Notes under the pieces: generated by a model | Databases searched by the model: none | Told to the model about the DNA's origin: nothing | What the model saw: only the letters and a program-made list of their open reading frames with translations | Part shown: positions 36,763 to 47,214 of the stretch, one piece after another | Layout: every line of letters starts with the position of its first letter | Numbering within the stretch: the first letter of the stretch is position 1 | Made by a program: the position numbers and the translations under genes | Source: Pirellulaceae bacterium | Lineage (GTDB): Bacteria > Planctomycetota > Planctomycetia > Pirellulales > Pirellulaceae | Direction: 5' to 3' | DNA length: 59,256 nt | Assembly: GCA_018402565.1 (NCBI GenBank) | Contig: JAGYIQ010000014.1 | Location: forward strand, 1-59,256

Positions 36763-39700
36763 TCACTGGTCGCGAGTTTCTCGTTTGGCCTTCGACTTTT
36801 GAAACGCTTTGAAGCGGTCCAGCATCTCAAACGGGATGGTCGCCCGAGCGGCGTCTTGGCGGAGGCCGCGCAACTCATCTTCAGCGACTCGCGATTGAGT
36901 CGTCTCGACGGTCCGCGGGCGTAGCCCCAGACTTTGCAGCTGTTGGCGAAACTCTTCTTGTTGGGCGACATCGCCCGTCGCGGCGCGATCCCGCATGGCT
37001 CGCCAGCGTCCCAAGAAATCCCGCATATCGTCCTCGGTCCAGTTCAGCTTCTCGAGCAGTTCTGGGTTGGGCTTGTTCTCCTGATCGTTCAGGTACTCGA
37101 GGACCAAGTCCGTTGTTTCTTTGGCGAAGTTCAGGTCCTCGGCAGTCGACGGCCCCCCGGATGGATTCTGGTCACCCCTACCAGTGTCGGGGCCTGCTCC
37201 AGGCGCAGCCCGTCCTTGTCCGGGTTGACCTTGACCGGGTTGTCCTTGTCCGGGTTGACTTTGTCCGGGCTGACTTTGTTGGGCTTCACCGGGCTGTCCT
37301 TGCTGACCGGGCTGGCCCGGTTGTCCCGGCTGTCCCGGCTGTCCCTGACCCGGCTGTCCCTGACCCGGTTGTCCCTGACCCGGTTGTCCTTGACCCGGTT
37401 GACCCTGTTGGGATTCGCCTTGTTGACCGGGCTGACCTTGTTGACCGGGTTGGCCCTGTTGGGCTTCGCCCTGTTGGCCAGGCTGGCCTTGTTGACCGGG
37501 CTGACCCTGTTGGCCGGGTTGCCCCTGTTGGGATTCGCCCTGTTGGCCGGGCTGACCTTGTTGACCGGGTTGGCCCTGTTGGGCTTCGCCTTGTTGGCCA
37601 GGCTGTCCTTGTTGGCCAGGCTGGCCTGTTGGGTTCGCCTTGTTGGCCAGGCTGACCTTGTTGGCCGGGTTGACCCTGTTGGGATTCGCCTTGTAGGCCG
37701 GGCTGACCTTGTTGACCGGGTTGGCCCTGTTGGGCTTCGCCTTGTTGGCCGGGCTGTCCTTGTTGACCGGGCTGTCCTTGTTGGCCGGGCTGACCTTGTT
37801 GACCGGGTTGGCCCTGTTGGGCTTCGCCTTGTTGGCCAGGCTGTCCTTGTTGGCCAGGCTGACCCGGTTGACCCTGTTGGGCTTCGCCTTGTTGGCCGGG
37901 CTGACCTTGTTGACCGGGTTGGCCCTGTTGGGCTTCGCCTTGTTGGCCGGGCTGTCCTTGTTGACCGGGCTGTCCTTGTTGACCGGGTTGACCCTGTTGG
38001 GATTCGCCCTGTTGGCCGGGCTGTCCTTGTTGACCGGGCTGTCCTTGTTGACCGGGTTGACCCTGTTGGGATTCGCCCTGTTGGCCGGGCTGTCCTTGTT
38101 GACCGGGTTGACCCTGTTGGGATTCGCCCTGTTGGCCAGGCTGTCCTTGTTGACCGGGTTGGCCCTGTTGGGCTTCGCCTTGTTGGCCGGGCTGACCTTG
38201 TTGACCGGGTTGGCCCTGTTGGGATTCGCCTTGTTGGCCGGGCTGACCTTGTTGGCCGGGTTGACCCTGTTGGGCTTCGCCTTGTTGGCCAGGCTGACCT
38301 TGTTGGCCGGGTTGGCCCTGTTGGGATTCGCCTTGTTGACCGGGCTGACCTTGTTGACCGGGTTGGCCCTGTTGGGCTTCGCCCTGTTGGCCGGGCTGAC
38401 CTTGTTGACCGGGTTGACCCTGTTGGGCTTCGCCTTGTTGACCAGGCTGACCTTGTTGACCGGGTTGACCCTGTTGGGCTTCGCCTTGTTGGCCGGGCTG
38501 ACCTTGTTGACCGGGTTGGCCCTGTTGGGCTTCGCCCTGTTGGCCAGGCTGACCTTGTTGACCGGGTTGCCCCTGTTGGGATTCGCCTTGTTGACCGGGC
38601 TGACCTTGTTGACCGGGTTGGCCCTGTTGGGCTTCGCCTTGTTGGCCAGGCTGGCCTTGTTGACCGGGTTGGCCCTGTTGGGATTCGCCTTGCTGACCGG
38701 GCTGGCCCTGTTGGCCGGGTTGGCCCTGTTGGGATTCGCCTTGCTGACCGGGCTGGCCTTGTTGACCGGGTTGGCCCTGTTGGGCTTCGCCTTGTTGGCC
38801 AGGCTGTCCTTGTTGACCGGGCTGACCCTGTTGACCTTGCTGTCCTTGTTGCCCGGGTTGGTTCTGTTGGGATTCGCCTTGTTGACCGGGCTGACCCTGT
38901 TGACCGGGTTGTTGCTCCGCCGCGTTGCGTTCTGGATTGTTGGCTTGGTTTTGTTCCATGAATTCGCGAATTTTCTGCATGGCGTCGCCATCGTGTTTGG
39001 CGTCCGTGGGCGGATCGTTCGTGTCCTGCTGCCAGGCGCGACGAATTTCTTCCAATTCACGATCACCTGGCGGGGTCTCGTCCCCCGGGTCCGCTTCGCC
39101 TTGATCTGATCGCTCGGCTGGCTGCTTCTCACCACCAGCGCCGGCCTCTTGGCCGCGAGGTTGATCGTCATTTGCCGCTGGGTCGCCCGCTTCTCGACGA
39201 TTGTCCCCCGCTTCTCCTCGTTGGGCCTCTGCGGCTGCGTCGTCGCCTGCCTCGGCCTGTTCATCCCCTTGCCGCTGGGCTGGCGGCGGCTCGTCTCCTT
39301 CCGGGGGCCTCGTCGGATCCGTTGGCTGGGGGCGATCGGGTCCGTTATCCACTGGCTTCGTATTCGCCGGCTCTTCCGTGGCGGGGTCTGGCTTGAGCCC
39401 CAACGGCTCGGCAATCTTGATCGTCAGGTTCTCGGTCCGCGAGCGGTTTGGATCGAGTTGAAACAGAGGCGGCGTGTGACGATTATCTTCCGCCTGTACA
39501 AAGGCGATGATTTCATCGCCCGCATCGACCCCGAATTGCTGGGGGTTCAATTGCCAGTCGCCCAAGACAACCCCTTTGCCGGATTGTGGCCCCAGTTCGA
39601 TGGGTTGGACCAAGCTGCGGCCGTTGCGACTACTCAGATGCAACGTCACCTTGGTCAGGCGGAAGTCCGGATCGCTGGCCTGGAAACGCAAGTCGAGTGT

Positions 39701-41068
39701 TTCGTCGACGGCCATGACGTACTCATTGGATTCGGGCCATACCCAACGGACCTCTGGCTTTTCGTCTGCCCGAACCTCCAGTTTGTACAGCGGTCCGAGA
39801 CGGCTGGGGCGTTCCTGCTTATCCCACATCAAGAGACGGTAATGGGTATAGCGTGGCAAGTTGTTAACACCCAGAGCAGTGGTCAGTGTGGCGCGAACGG
39901 AGGACTCGTCCACCACCTCCATTTGCAGCGTGTTCCGCACCATCTTTTGGACCAGTGCTTCGTTGACCTCTTGGTTGGCCGGCAGTTCGTAAAGTTCAAT
40001 CCGCGCCTTCTGAACGGGCACATTGGCGTGAGCAAAGAACGTCAACTCGGTGCCATTGATGACCGACAAATCGCCTTGCCCAACGAGCGATTGGGGCTCC
40101 AATTCCGCGTAAGCCGGAAAACGCAGGTCGATCCGATCCAAGACCAGCGTCGGGCGTTGTTCCAATTGAACGGCGTAAGCGGGCGTGACGGCATCCCCCG
40201 CCACGATGCGAAACTGGAAATTCGACTGCACGCCTTGTTCGCCGGTCAGGACTTGGCCCGAGTATCGGTGCGTCTCGCCATCCACCGGCAGTAAAGGCAC
40301 GGTTGCCTCAACCGCTTGGCCATCCGCGGAGTCGTAGACGATGACCGGGGTTTCATTCTCCAGCAAGCCGCGAATGGTGGCGGAAATGGACAATGCGTCG
40401 CCCAACACCAGCGAACCGCCAGCCGGCTCCACGCCGCGGATGCTGACACGAGTCGGCGGCGCCAAGTCCGCCCAGGGCGCCAACAACCGAGCGATGCTGG
40501 GCAATGGGCTCCGCGGGGACAAGGCCCAGTACCCAGCGAACAACGCCATGGCGGCCGTCAACACGTACATCACGCGGATCAACGCCGAGTAATCAATCGA
40601 CTGTTCACTGGGAATGCGACTGGCGTCAATCGCGGCTCGGCGAGTGACGGCTTCCAACACCCCTCGCTTGAGCGGCTGTTGGGTCTCCGCGGCTGACAAG
40701 GAGACGTAATTCAACAAACTATTCTTCAGGGCCGGGTGCCCATCCTCGATAACTTTGGCGGCGTAGAGGGGATTGATACGCGCCAGCACCAGCGGCGCCA
40801 TCCAGCGCCAGACGACAAACAGGGCCCCAGCCACAAGTCCACCCAACGCTGCCAACCGGGCCCAAGCATTCAGCGGCCACACCCAGGCGTCGACGATGGC
40901 GATCGCCAAGAGGAAACCCAACACCCAAGTCAACAACAGCAAACAACCCTGGAAGAAGTCGGTCGTTTTCAGCAAAGAAGCCGTCCGACCGATGATCGTT
41001 TGGATCGCGGTTTCATATTTGGTATCGACGACCGGACTGCCGGCCGCCGAAGAGTTGACCGTTGCCAT
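36763..41068 (-). CDS. Giant DUF4175-like membrane protein with collagen-like repeats (one frameshift)
   Basis: About 1,435 residues when one frame change near 37640 is restored. N-terminal third: membrane helices near 40-60, 65-90 and 165-185 (LLLLTWVLGFLLAIAIVDAW and others), then beta-rich extracytoplasmic domains (VSIRGVEPAGGSLVLGD, LVLDRIDLRFPAYAEL, LDLRFQASDPDFRLTKVTLH). A charged Pro/Glu/Asp stretch leads into about 440 residues of a 17-residue repeat, GQPGQQGQPGQQGEAQQ or GESQQ: five Gly-X-Y triplets interrupted by QQ, 51 bp per unit. The C-terminal about 110 residues are helical (LVLEYLNDQENKPNPELLEK, LNWTEDDMRDFLGRWRAMRD). The frame change is two bases lost in a repeat unit; an assembly error is likely. 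Orientation opposes the kinase operon. Confidence 0.75.
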
Positions 41069-41267
41069 GGAGTATTCCTGTGCGTTGCCTTCCGTTGCCG
41101 CTGGGATCTGCCGCTGGGATCTGCCGCTGGGGACACCCCTCCCGGGGCATCGCCTCTTCTATTATAGGCTATCCGCGACCGGAGCCAACCTTTACACCCC
41201 AAAATCCCCCGGAATTCGCCGCCCGTCCCGAGCGACGACGCCCACCGCTAGGTGATAGTGACACTGC

Positions 41268-41406
41268 CCGAGTGCTGTGTCACTCATTAATTTGAAGTTG
41301 CGGTGGTAAAGGGGTCAGAAGTGAATGGCCGGAACGGCCCAGCGGGTGCTGCGCACAATTGACTGCTGACCCCATTGCCACAATGACCCCTTTACCACAG
41401 CACTAG
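41268..41406. mobile_element. R3 element, second copy
   Basis: Same family as 28041-28185: GTGCTGTGTCAC on the left, GTAAAGGGGTCAG and CCGGAACGGCCCAGCGGG in the middle, and CCACAGCACTAG on the right. More diverged. The right CTAG again supplies the TAG stop of the adjacent gene (DUF3667, 41403). Confidence 0.65.
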
Positions 41407-42797
41407 GTCAGGAATAGCGAGCCGGCGACGGCCAGGGTGGCTGCCGATAGGACACCGAGCCCGTAGACCGGCAGAATCAAGACCGACTTGATGAGGATGA
41501 TCGCCCAGTGCTGGCGAAACACGCGGTGCAAGGTGCCAAACCACAAAAACAGCCCCATCGCACCGCCCAAGAGACACACCCAAACAACGGACAAATTCAC
41601 CAGCATCAGCAAGCTGAGTGACAAGTACACGCCGGCATGCCAATGGGCCGAGACCACAAAGGCCGCCAACCAGGTCGGGCAGGAACGCCAGTGGAACAAT
41701 CGCAACAAAACCGCCATCATCGGCAACATTAGCAGAGCCACCTGGGAAGCCAGCGCGATGCTGTTGCTGATGTAATTGACTAATCCGAAGTCGGTCGTCA
41801 ACAACGCTAGTTTTTTGATCAGGCGAATCTGCCAACCGCTGAATTGAAAATCCTGTTGCGCAAAAAACTCATCCACGCCCGCTTCCGACATCATGGCAAA
41901 CTCGCGGAACTGGGCCAGCGAGATGGCCAAGGGCCGACCGTTGAGTCGGATGGTGTAAACGCGATAATAGGGCGCTACCGGCGGCTCGGGTTGGCCTTGC
42001 TCCAACTCATTCTTCTCGCCGCCGCTGGCCTCGTCGAAAACAGCAGTCTCCTGCGGTTCACCCCCAGTCGTTGGCGAGACCCCATCGGCCTGGTCCTCCG
42101 TCCCTGCCTGGGTTGGTTCAGACAACTGGAGTTGGCCAATTTCTTTCTCGATCACCGCCGACCAATGTTGGTTGGCGTCGCTGACCGTCTGCGGCCATTG
42201 AAAGCCCAGATCTGGCAGAGCGACCCATTTGCCAAACACAACAAAAAACAAAACTCCGCTAACCAAGTACGTTTGCGCCGAGGATAAGTACCGAGCCCGT
42301 TTGCCGTGGAGGAAGTCGACCGCGGCCAACCCCGGCCACAGCAACAGCGTTGTCACCGTCCGAAACGCTCGGCCGTCCACCGACAAAAAACTGGCGAAAA
42401 AGTCGCTGAGAAAGACCCCCAGACCATCGTTCAAATTGGTGTGGCGTTGTCCGCAACGTCGGCAAAATGCATCCGAATCGGGCTTGAATTCGCCGCAATT
42501 GGGACACTCGGCCTTGCCACCCACCGGCAACCGCCCAGCGGGAAGCCGCTCGGCCAGAACCGGATCTTCGCCAGCAGCAAACGGAGCAACCTTGACGACC
42601 GGAGCACCACTGTCCCCCTGGCCATCCGCAGTACTCGAGCCCCCAGCCGCAGCCGCAACCCCAGCCTCAGCCGCGAAGCGCGGTGGTCCCGCGTTCGGTT
42701 GGACAGCGGGGGTCGCAGATACCGATGCCGCGACCGATGTCGGCAATGCTTGAGATTCCACCGGAAGTTGCGGCACAGGATCGTGGGGATTTGTCAT
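41403..42797 (-). CDS. DUF3667 membrane protein with zinc ribbon
   Basis: About 464 residues. An Ala/Pro-rich N-terminal 85 residues lead to a zinc ribbon CPNCGEFKPDSDAFCRRCGQ (two CxxC pairs). The DUF3667 signature follows (GVFLSDFFASFLSVDGRAFR, TVTTLLLWPG, HGKRARYLSSAQTYLV). At least five membrane helices come next, for example SGVLFFVVFGKWVAL, IALASQVALLMLPMMAVLLR and LLGGAMGLFLWFGTL. Function unknown for the family. The ATG overlaps the moeA stop as ATGA, so the two are translationally coupled. Its TAG stop lies in the border of an R3 palindrome. A longer frame with a non-ATG start is possible. Confidence 0.85.
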   Translation of the reverse strand: MTNPHDPVPQLPVESQALPTSVAASVSATPAVQPNAGPPRFAAEAGVAAAAGGSSTADGQGDSGAPVVKVAPFAAGEDPVLAERLPAGRLPVGGKAECPNCGEFKPDSDAFCRRCGQRHTNLNDGLGVFLSDFFASFLSVDGRAFRTVTTLLLWPGLAAVDFLHGKRARYLSSAQTYLVSGVLFFVVFGKWVALPDLGFQWPQTVSDANQHWSAVIEKEIGQLQLSEPTQAGTEDQADGVSPTTGGEPQETAVFDEASGGEKNELEQGQPEPPVAPYYRVYTIRLNGRPLAISLAQFREFAMMSEAGVDEFFAQQDFQFSGWQIRLIKKLALLTTDFGLVNYISNSIALASQVALLMLPMMAVLLRLFHWRSCPTWLAAFVVSAHWHAGVYLSLSLLMLVNLSVVWVCLLGGAMGLFLWFGTLHRVFRQHWAIILIKSVLILPVYGLGVLSAATLAVAGSLFLT

Positions 42798-44296
42798 GCA
42801 TCGAACCAAAAAACTTGGAGGGTCTCATTTGCCGTCAATTCGCCGCGATCCCAGGGCACCAACACAAAGCCGTCCGCCCGCGAGACCGATGTCAAGTTGG
42901 AGGCGCGGCCTGACGTTAGGGGCCAGACGCGCGGCAGCTCCACGGGGCTCGAGGGCGTCACGTCCCATAAGGTGAGTTCGCTTCCCCAGTCGATCTCTTG
43001 GCGAAAATCGTTCGGCAGCGAGCCGGTTTCTGCCTCGCTGTCCGCTGGGAGCTGCCCCTCCCACATCGCTATCGGCGGCGTGGACATGGCTGGGTCGCTT
43101 GCCGCTGGCGAAGCGACCGGCGGTGAACGCGAGACTCTAAGATAATCTAGTCGCCCGACTTGGGAGAGCACGGGCGCGGCCAGTCGCGCGAGTTGTCGCC
43201 GATAGGGCCAGCGGAGCGAGTGACCTGCCAGGCCCCGCAGCAGCGGCCCGACCAACAGGTCGTAGGTGAACTGACAGGCGATCGGATTCCCCGGCAGCAG
43301 AAAAACCGTCGCCGAGTGGGTCTGACCAACGGCGGCGGGCCGGCCCGGACGCAACGGCAACCCGTGGAACTCGACTTGTCCGATTGCCGCCAAGGCTCGC
43401 GCGGCATGATCGTGGCGCCCGACACTGGTGCCGCCACACAATACGATCACATCGACATCGTCGCGCCGCAGATAGGCTTCCAGTTGACGCGGATCATCCG
43501 CCAGGTAATCGACCCCGTCGATGCGGCCGCCGTCGCGGTGGACCCAAGCGCCGAGGACCGGCCCGTTGGCGTCGTAGACTTGATTGACAGTGGCCTGTCG
43601 CCCCAGCGGCACGACCTCGTCGCCGGTCATTGCCAAGGCGACTCTCGGAGCCCGGCGACACTTGGCCCCGGTCAAACCGCAGGCTGCCAACAGGCCCAAA
43701 TCTTGCGGCCGGACCAATCGACTGGCATCCAACAATACCTGACCAAGTCGCACATCTTCGCCCACCGCCGCGACATGTTGACCAGCCTGAACGGCATGCG
43801 TCTCGGCCACACGCAACGGCAGCGTCAGGCCGGGCAACTGCAGGGCCGTCACCCTCTCCCCAGGTGGCGTCCGCAGCCATTCGACCGGCACCACCGTGTC
43901 GGCCCAATCCGGCACGCGACCGCCCGTCGACACCAGATCCGCTGGCACCTTCGCAGTCTCGCCGATCGCCGTTGAAGTGCCCGCCGTTGGAATGACCGCC
44001 GTTGGAATGACCGACGTTGATGTGACCGCTGTACCCGAGTCAATCGGTTGTGGCGCGATGCTCAAATCCGCGTTCGCTGTCAACGTGTGGAAAGAGACAG
44101 CGACGCCATCCATCATCGCGCGGCGAAAGGCTGGCAAGTTCACCGGTGAACGGATCGCCTCCGCCAGGCGTCTCTGGGGGAGCTCTGCCAGCGGCACGAG
44201 CTCGCTGCCGGCGCGTTGCGTCCCCCATTCGCGTCGCTGGGCCAAGTACTCGAACAAACGACGCATCACCAGGGGTACGTCAGTTGGGGGCCGCAT
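42794..44296 (-). CDS. moeA: Molybdopterin molybdenumtransferase MoeA
   Basis: 500 residues. MoeA inserts molybdenum into adenylylated molybdopterin, the last step of Mo-cofactor synthesis. Landmarks: the N-terminal NLPAFRRAMMDGVAV (equivalent of the SAMDGYA loop), GRVPDWADTVVPVEW, the MPT-binding domain with VALAMTGDEVV, VYDANGPVLGAWV, VDVIVLCGGTSVGRHDHAAR and FLLPGNPIACQFTYDL. The C-terminal domain IV (residues about 380-500) is long and diverged. An Ala/Thr/Val-rich insertion with nine-base repeats lies near residues 90-110. Divergent from scpB across about 130 bp. Confidence 0.92.
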   Translation of the reverse strand: MRPPTDVPLVMRRLFEYLAQRREWGTQRAGSELVPLAELPQRRLAEAIRSPVNLPAFRRAMMDGVAVSFHTLTANADLSIAPQPIDSGTAVTSTSVIPTAVIPTAGTSTAIGETAKVPADLVSTGGRVPDWADTVVPVEWLRTPPGERVTALQLPGLTLPLRVAETHAVQAGQHVAAVGEDVRLGQVLLDASRLVRPQDLGLLAACGLTGAKCRRAPRVALAMTGDEVVPLGRQATVNQVYDANGPVLGAWVHRDGGRIDGVDYLADDPRQLEAYLRRDDVDVIVLCGGTSVGRHDHAARALAAIGQVEFHGLPLRPGRPAAVGQTHSATVFLLPGNPIACQFTYDLLVGPLLRGLAGHSLRWPYRRQLARLAAPVLSQVGRLDYLRVSRSPPVASPAASDPAMSTPPIAMWEGQLPADSEAETGSLPNDFRQEIDWGSELTLWDVTPSSPVELPRVWPLTSGRASNLTSVSRADGFVLVPWDRGELTANETLQVFWFDA

Positions 44297-44428
44297 GGCG
44301 AGTTTCTCGGGGGTTCTTCGGGTAGCCTTCGGAACAGAAAAAGCCTACAACCATTGTTGCACAAATCGACCCGCACCGGGCCGGGGCACGTGGCAACTTT
44401 GGCTGGCTATTTGGGTAAAAATCGCCTG

Positions 44429-45409
44429 ATGGAATCGAACGAATCCGCAGAACCAGACGAATGGCTGGAATCGACCGACGGCGAGTCGATGGAGGACTTG
44501 TTGGCGGGATTCGCCGACCTGGACGACACCTGCAGTTTGGAGGATCTGAGCCAAGCGTACGCCCAGTTGTTGGCGGATCAAGAGCGTTTGACCGAGTCGC
44601 TGAGTCCGGAAACTCTGGGTGGCGGACGAGCGCGGGACCGAGCGAATGCCGCGACCGATTCGGATGCGACACGGACCAACGCGGGCGCAGGTGCCGCGCC
44701 GGCCTTGAGACTGGCCGATGGAGCCGGTCCGGCTGCCGGCTCGCAGAACGAGATCGATCGAGGCACCGAGGACGAATCGAAGTCGGCTGCCGACGCGGTA
44801 TTGGCTCCGGGCTCCTCGCCGGCCTCGGCATTGAGTGACTTGCGGAGGTTGATCGAGTCGGCGGCTGGGCAGGAGTCGGAGGACCGAGTCGCGATCACAC
44901 CGATCCGCATTTTGGAGGCCTTGTTGTTCGTCGGGACACCGGACAATACGCCGCTGTCGGGTCGCCAGTTGGCGGCATTGATGCGAGGCGTATCGCCCGA
45001 AGAAATCGATGCGTACGTGGACCAACTCAACGCTCAGTACCAAACCGAGGGAGCGGCTTACGGGATTGCCAAGGAGTCGACCGGGTATTGCCTAGAATTG
45101 GCGACGACTCACGCTCACATGCGGAACCGATTCTACGGTCAAGTTCGCGAGGTCAAGTTGGCCCAACCGGTAATCGACGTCTTGGCGTTAGTCGCCTATC
45201 ATCAGCCCGTGAACAAACGCGAAATCGAAAAGCTGCTGGGTGCTCCGTGCGGCGGTTCGCTCAGCCAACTGCTGCGGCGGAACCTGATTGCCTTGACCAA
45301 AGAGGCGGCACCCGTCGGCGCGGTCTATCGCACGACCCCTCGGTTTCTCGACCTGTTTGACTTGGAATCGCTGGAGGATTTGCCGCGCAGCGAATCTTGG
45401 GAATCTTGA
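44429..45409 (+). CDS. scpB: Segregation and condensation protein ScpB
   Basis: 326 residues. ScpB is the winged-helix subunit of the SMC-ScpAB condensin complex. The core starts near residue 150: ITPIRILEALLFVGTPDNTP, MRGVSPEEIDAYVDQLNAQY, AQPVIDVLALVAYHQPVNKR, GAPCGGSLSQLLRRNLIALT and VYRTTPRFLDLFDLESLEDL. The acidic N-terminal 150 residues (many Glu/Asp/Ala/Ser) are an unusual, probably disordered extension compared with the usual 170-200 residues. The start at 44429 excludes in-frame sequence upstream that overlaps the antisense moeA 5' end. No scpA is nearby. The FGGY kinase starts 12 nt after its stop. Confidence 0.92.
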   Translation: MESNESAEPDEWLESTDGESMEDLLAGFADLDDTCSLEDLSQAYAQLLADQERLTESLSPETLGGGRARDRANAATDSDATRTNAGAGAAPALRLADGAGPAAGSQNEIDRGTEDESKSAADAVLAPGSSPASALSDLRRLIESAAGQESEDRVAITPIRILEALLFVGTPDNTPLSGRQLAALMRGVSPEEIDAYVDQLNAQYQTEGAAYGIAKESTGYCLELATTHAHMRNRFYGQVREVKLAQPVIDVLALVAYHQPVNKREIEKLLGAPCGGSLSQLLRRNLIALTKEAAPVGAVYRTTPRFLDLFDLESLEDLPRSESWES

Positions 45410-45421
45410 GGAATTGGCATT

Positions 45422-46969
45422 ATGAATCAGGGCTACTTGGGCATCGACTTGGGCACGCAAGGATTGTCCGTCATTTATACGGATTCGTCTCTGCAAGTCT
45501 TGGAGACGGGCGAGGCCGGTTACGACATGGTGGCTGGACTGCCGCCCGGTTGCTACGAGCAGCGTCCGCTGGATTGGGAGTCGGCGCTGCAAAGTGCTAT
45601 GAACCAACTACGGGACAAGTTGGCCAAACGCGGGCTGGCCTGTGATGTTGCGGCCATCGGAATCTCCGGCCAGATGCACGGCGAGGTCCAGGTGTTGGAC
45701 GAGGTTGGCACGGCCCATGCGACGCGACTGTGGTGCGACGCGCGAAACGACCAAGAGGCGCAGCAGCTGACCGAACGATTGGGCGTCAAAATGCCCAAGC
45801 GCATGACGGCGGTTCGCTGGGCTTGGTCGCTGCGCGAACGTGGCGTGGGGATGGCCAACGTCCAGTACTTGACCACGCCAGGTGGCTGGCTGGCGCTGCG
45901 GTTGACCGGCCAGCGTTGCCTGGGGATCGGTGACGCCTCGGGTATGTTTCCGATCGATCAAGCGACGATGGACTACGATCGAACACGCTTGGCCGACTAC
46001 GACCGTTGGCTGGGGGAGCAGGGCTTCGCAGGCCGCTCGCTGTTGGAGCTCTTGCCGCGGGTCTGCCGAGCGGGCGAGGACGCTGGGCTGTTGAACGACC
46101 ACGGCGCCGCGATCTTGGGTTTGGCCCCCGGTATACCCGTCGCCCCCGCGGAAGGGGACCAACCCGCGGCCCTGGCCGGCTCGTTGATCGGCCGCGCCGG
46201 ATTTGTCTCGATGAGTTTTGGGACTTCGGTCTGTGCGAACTCGGTGGGGGATCGGACCTTTCAAGGCGTCTCACCGGCGATCGATCACTTCTGTGCCGCC
46301 GATGGCAAGCCGATCAACATGGTCTGGCTGCGAAACGGAACGACTTACTTGAACGCGATCGTCAAGTTGGTGGGGGGCTGGAACGCCGCGGGCCAACCTG
46401 ACGCCGACCCATTTTCCAATGTCGTACCGCAACTCCTGGCAGCCCCAGCCGACTGCGGTGGTCTGTTGGCACTGCCGTTTATGGACGACGAACCCGGTGT
46501 GGAAGTCGTCCGCGGTGGCACCGCGTTGCTGGTGGGCCTGAACGAGAGTAACGCGACGCCCGGCAATGCAGCCCGCGCGGCATTGCTGTCCACCGTGTTC
46601 AACTTGCGTTTGGGTTGCAACACGCTGCTGGAGCAAGGCTTCCCCCTGCAGCAAATTATTCTTTCAGGCGGTTTGACAAAATCTCCCGAATTGGGACAGG
46701 TCATCGCCGATGGGTTTAACCTACCCGTCACCATCTTGGACAGCGGCAGCGAGGGGTCCGCCTGGGGTGCCGCCCTGACCGCCAAGTACCGCCATCTGCG
46801 ACTGCAAGGCAGCGCGAGCACTTGGGACGAGTTCCTGGCGGCGCACGCCAGTGGATCGCCGCGGCGGTTTACGCCGAACCCGAGCGCTGCGGCCGCCATC
46901 GACCGGAGCTTCGAACGCTACTGTCGCTTGCTGGCGGTCCACACGGCCCTCGAGGCGGCCGTCAATTGA
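45422..46969 (+). CDS. FGGY-family carbohydrate kinase, xylulokinase-like
   Basis: 515 residues. N-terminal phosphate-binding GIDLGTQGLSVIY, the xylulokinase signature AIGISGQMHGEVQ, catalytic-site region PVAPAEGDQPAALAG with the Asp, MSFGTSVCANSV (FGGY C-terminal phosphate 2) and the adenosine motif IILSGGLTKSPELGQVIAD. Likely phosphorylates D-xylulose or a related ketose after sugar import; the exact substrate cannot be fixed. It is transcribed with scpB, 12 nt apart, which is not a functional pairing. No xylose isomerase is nearby. Ends just before a terminator that serves the opposite strand. Confidence 0.88.
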   Translation: MNQGYLGIDLGTQGLSVIYTDSSLQVLETGEAGYDMVAGLPPGCYEQRPLDWESALQSAMNQLRDKLAKRGLACDVAAIGISGQMHGEVQVLDEVGTAHATRLWCDARNDQEAQQLTERLGVKMPKRMTAVRWAWSLRERGVGMANVQYLTTPGGWLALRLTGQRCLGIGDASGMFPIDQATMDYDRTRLADYDRWLGEQGFAGRSLLELLPRVCRAGEDAGLLNDHGAAILGLAPGIPVAPAEGDQPAALAGSLIGRAGFVSMSFGTSVCANSVGDRTFQGVSPAIDHFCAADGKPINMVWLRNGTTYLNAIVKLVGGWNAAGQPDADPFSNVVPQLLAAPADCGGLLALPFMDDEPGVEVVRGGTALLVGLNESNATPGNAARAALLSTVFNLRLGCNTLLEQGFPLQQIILSGGLTKSPELGQVIADGFNLPVTILDSGSEGSAWGAALTAKYRHLRLQGSASTWDEFLAAHASGSPRRFTPNPSAAAAIDRSFERYCRLLAVHTALEAAVN

Positions 46970-47024
46970 GCCGCGTGCGGGGACCGATCGGATGCGGGGC
47001 GCTAGGTTTTTTTATTTCGATATG

Positions 47025-47072
47025 AAAAAACAGAGAACGAGCCACGCCATTCAGGAAATGACGTGGCCCGTT
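47025..47072 (-). terminator. Rho-independent terminator
   Basis: Minus strand: GAACGGGCCACGTCATTT, a short loop, then ATGGCGTGGCTCGTTC followed by TCTGTTTTTTC. It serves the small lipoprotein gene at 47215. The plus-strand fold also follows the FGGY kinase end. Confidence 0.75.
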
Positions 47073-47214
47073 CAACCGGAAGGGAATCGTTGTCGCCCCG
47101 ATGGGGCATCGTCGGCAGTTCGGTCGTTGCCTCAGGATCAAGCTCGACCGCGGTCTGCGTCCGTGCAGGCCGACTGATTTACCCTGGCAGGTTCTTAGTT
47201 ACCCTGGCTGGGGC

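Noticed and set aside
37600..37680. Programmed ribosomal frameshift in the collagen-like protein
   Set aside because: No slippery heptamer is evident; two bases are lost relative to neighbouring repeat units, which fits an indel or assembly error in a repeat.
36934..39109. Long plus-strand open frames rich in Leu/Gly/Ala (repeats like LLTGLTLLGFALLAG) over the DUF4175-like gene
   Set aside because: They are the reverse complement of the 51-bp Gly/Gln/Pro array, which is open in several frames because the period is a multiple of three. The minus-strand product has membrane and beta domains on both sides of the repeat.
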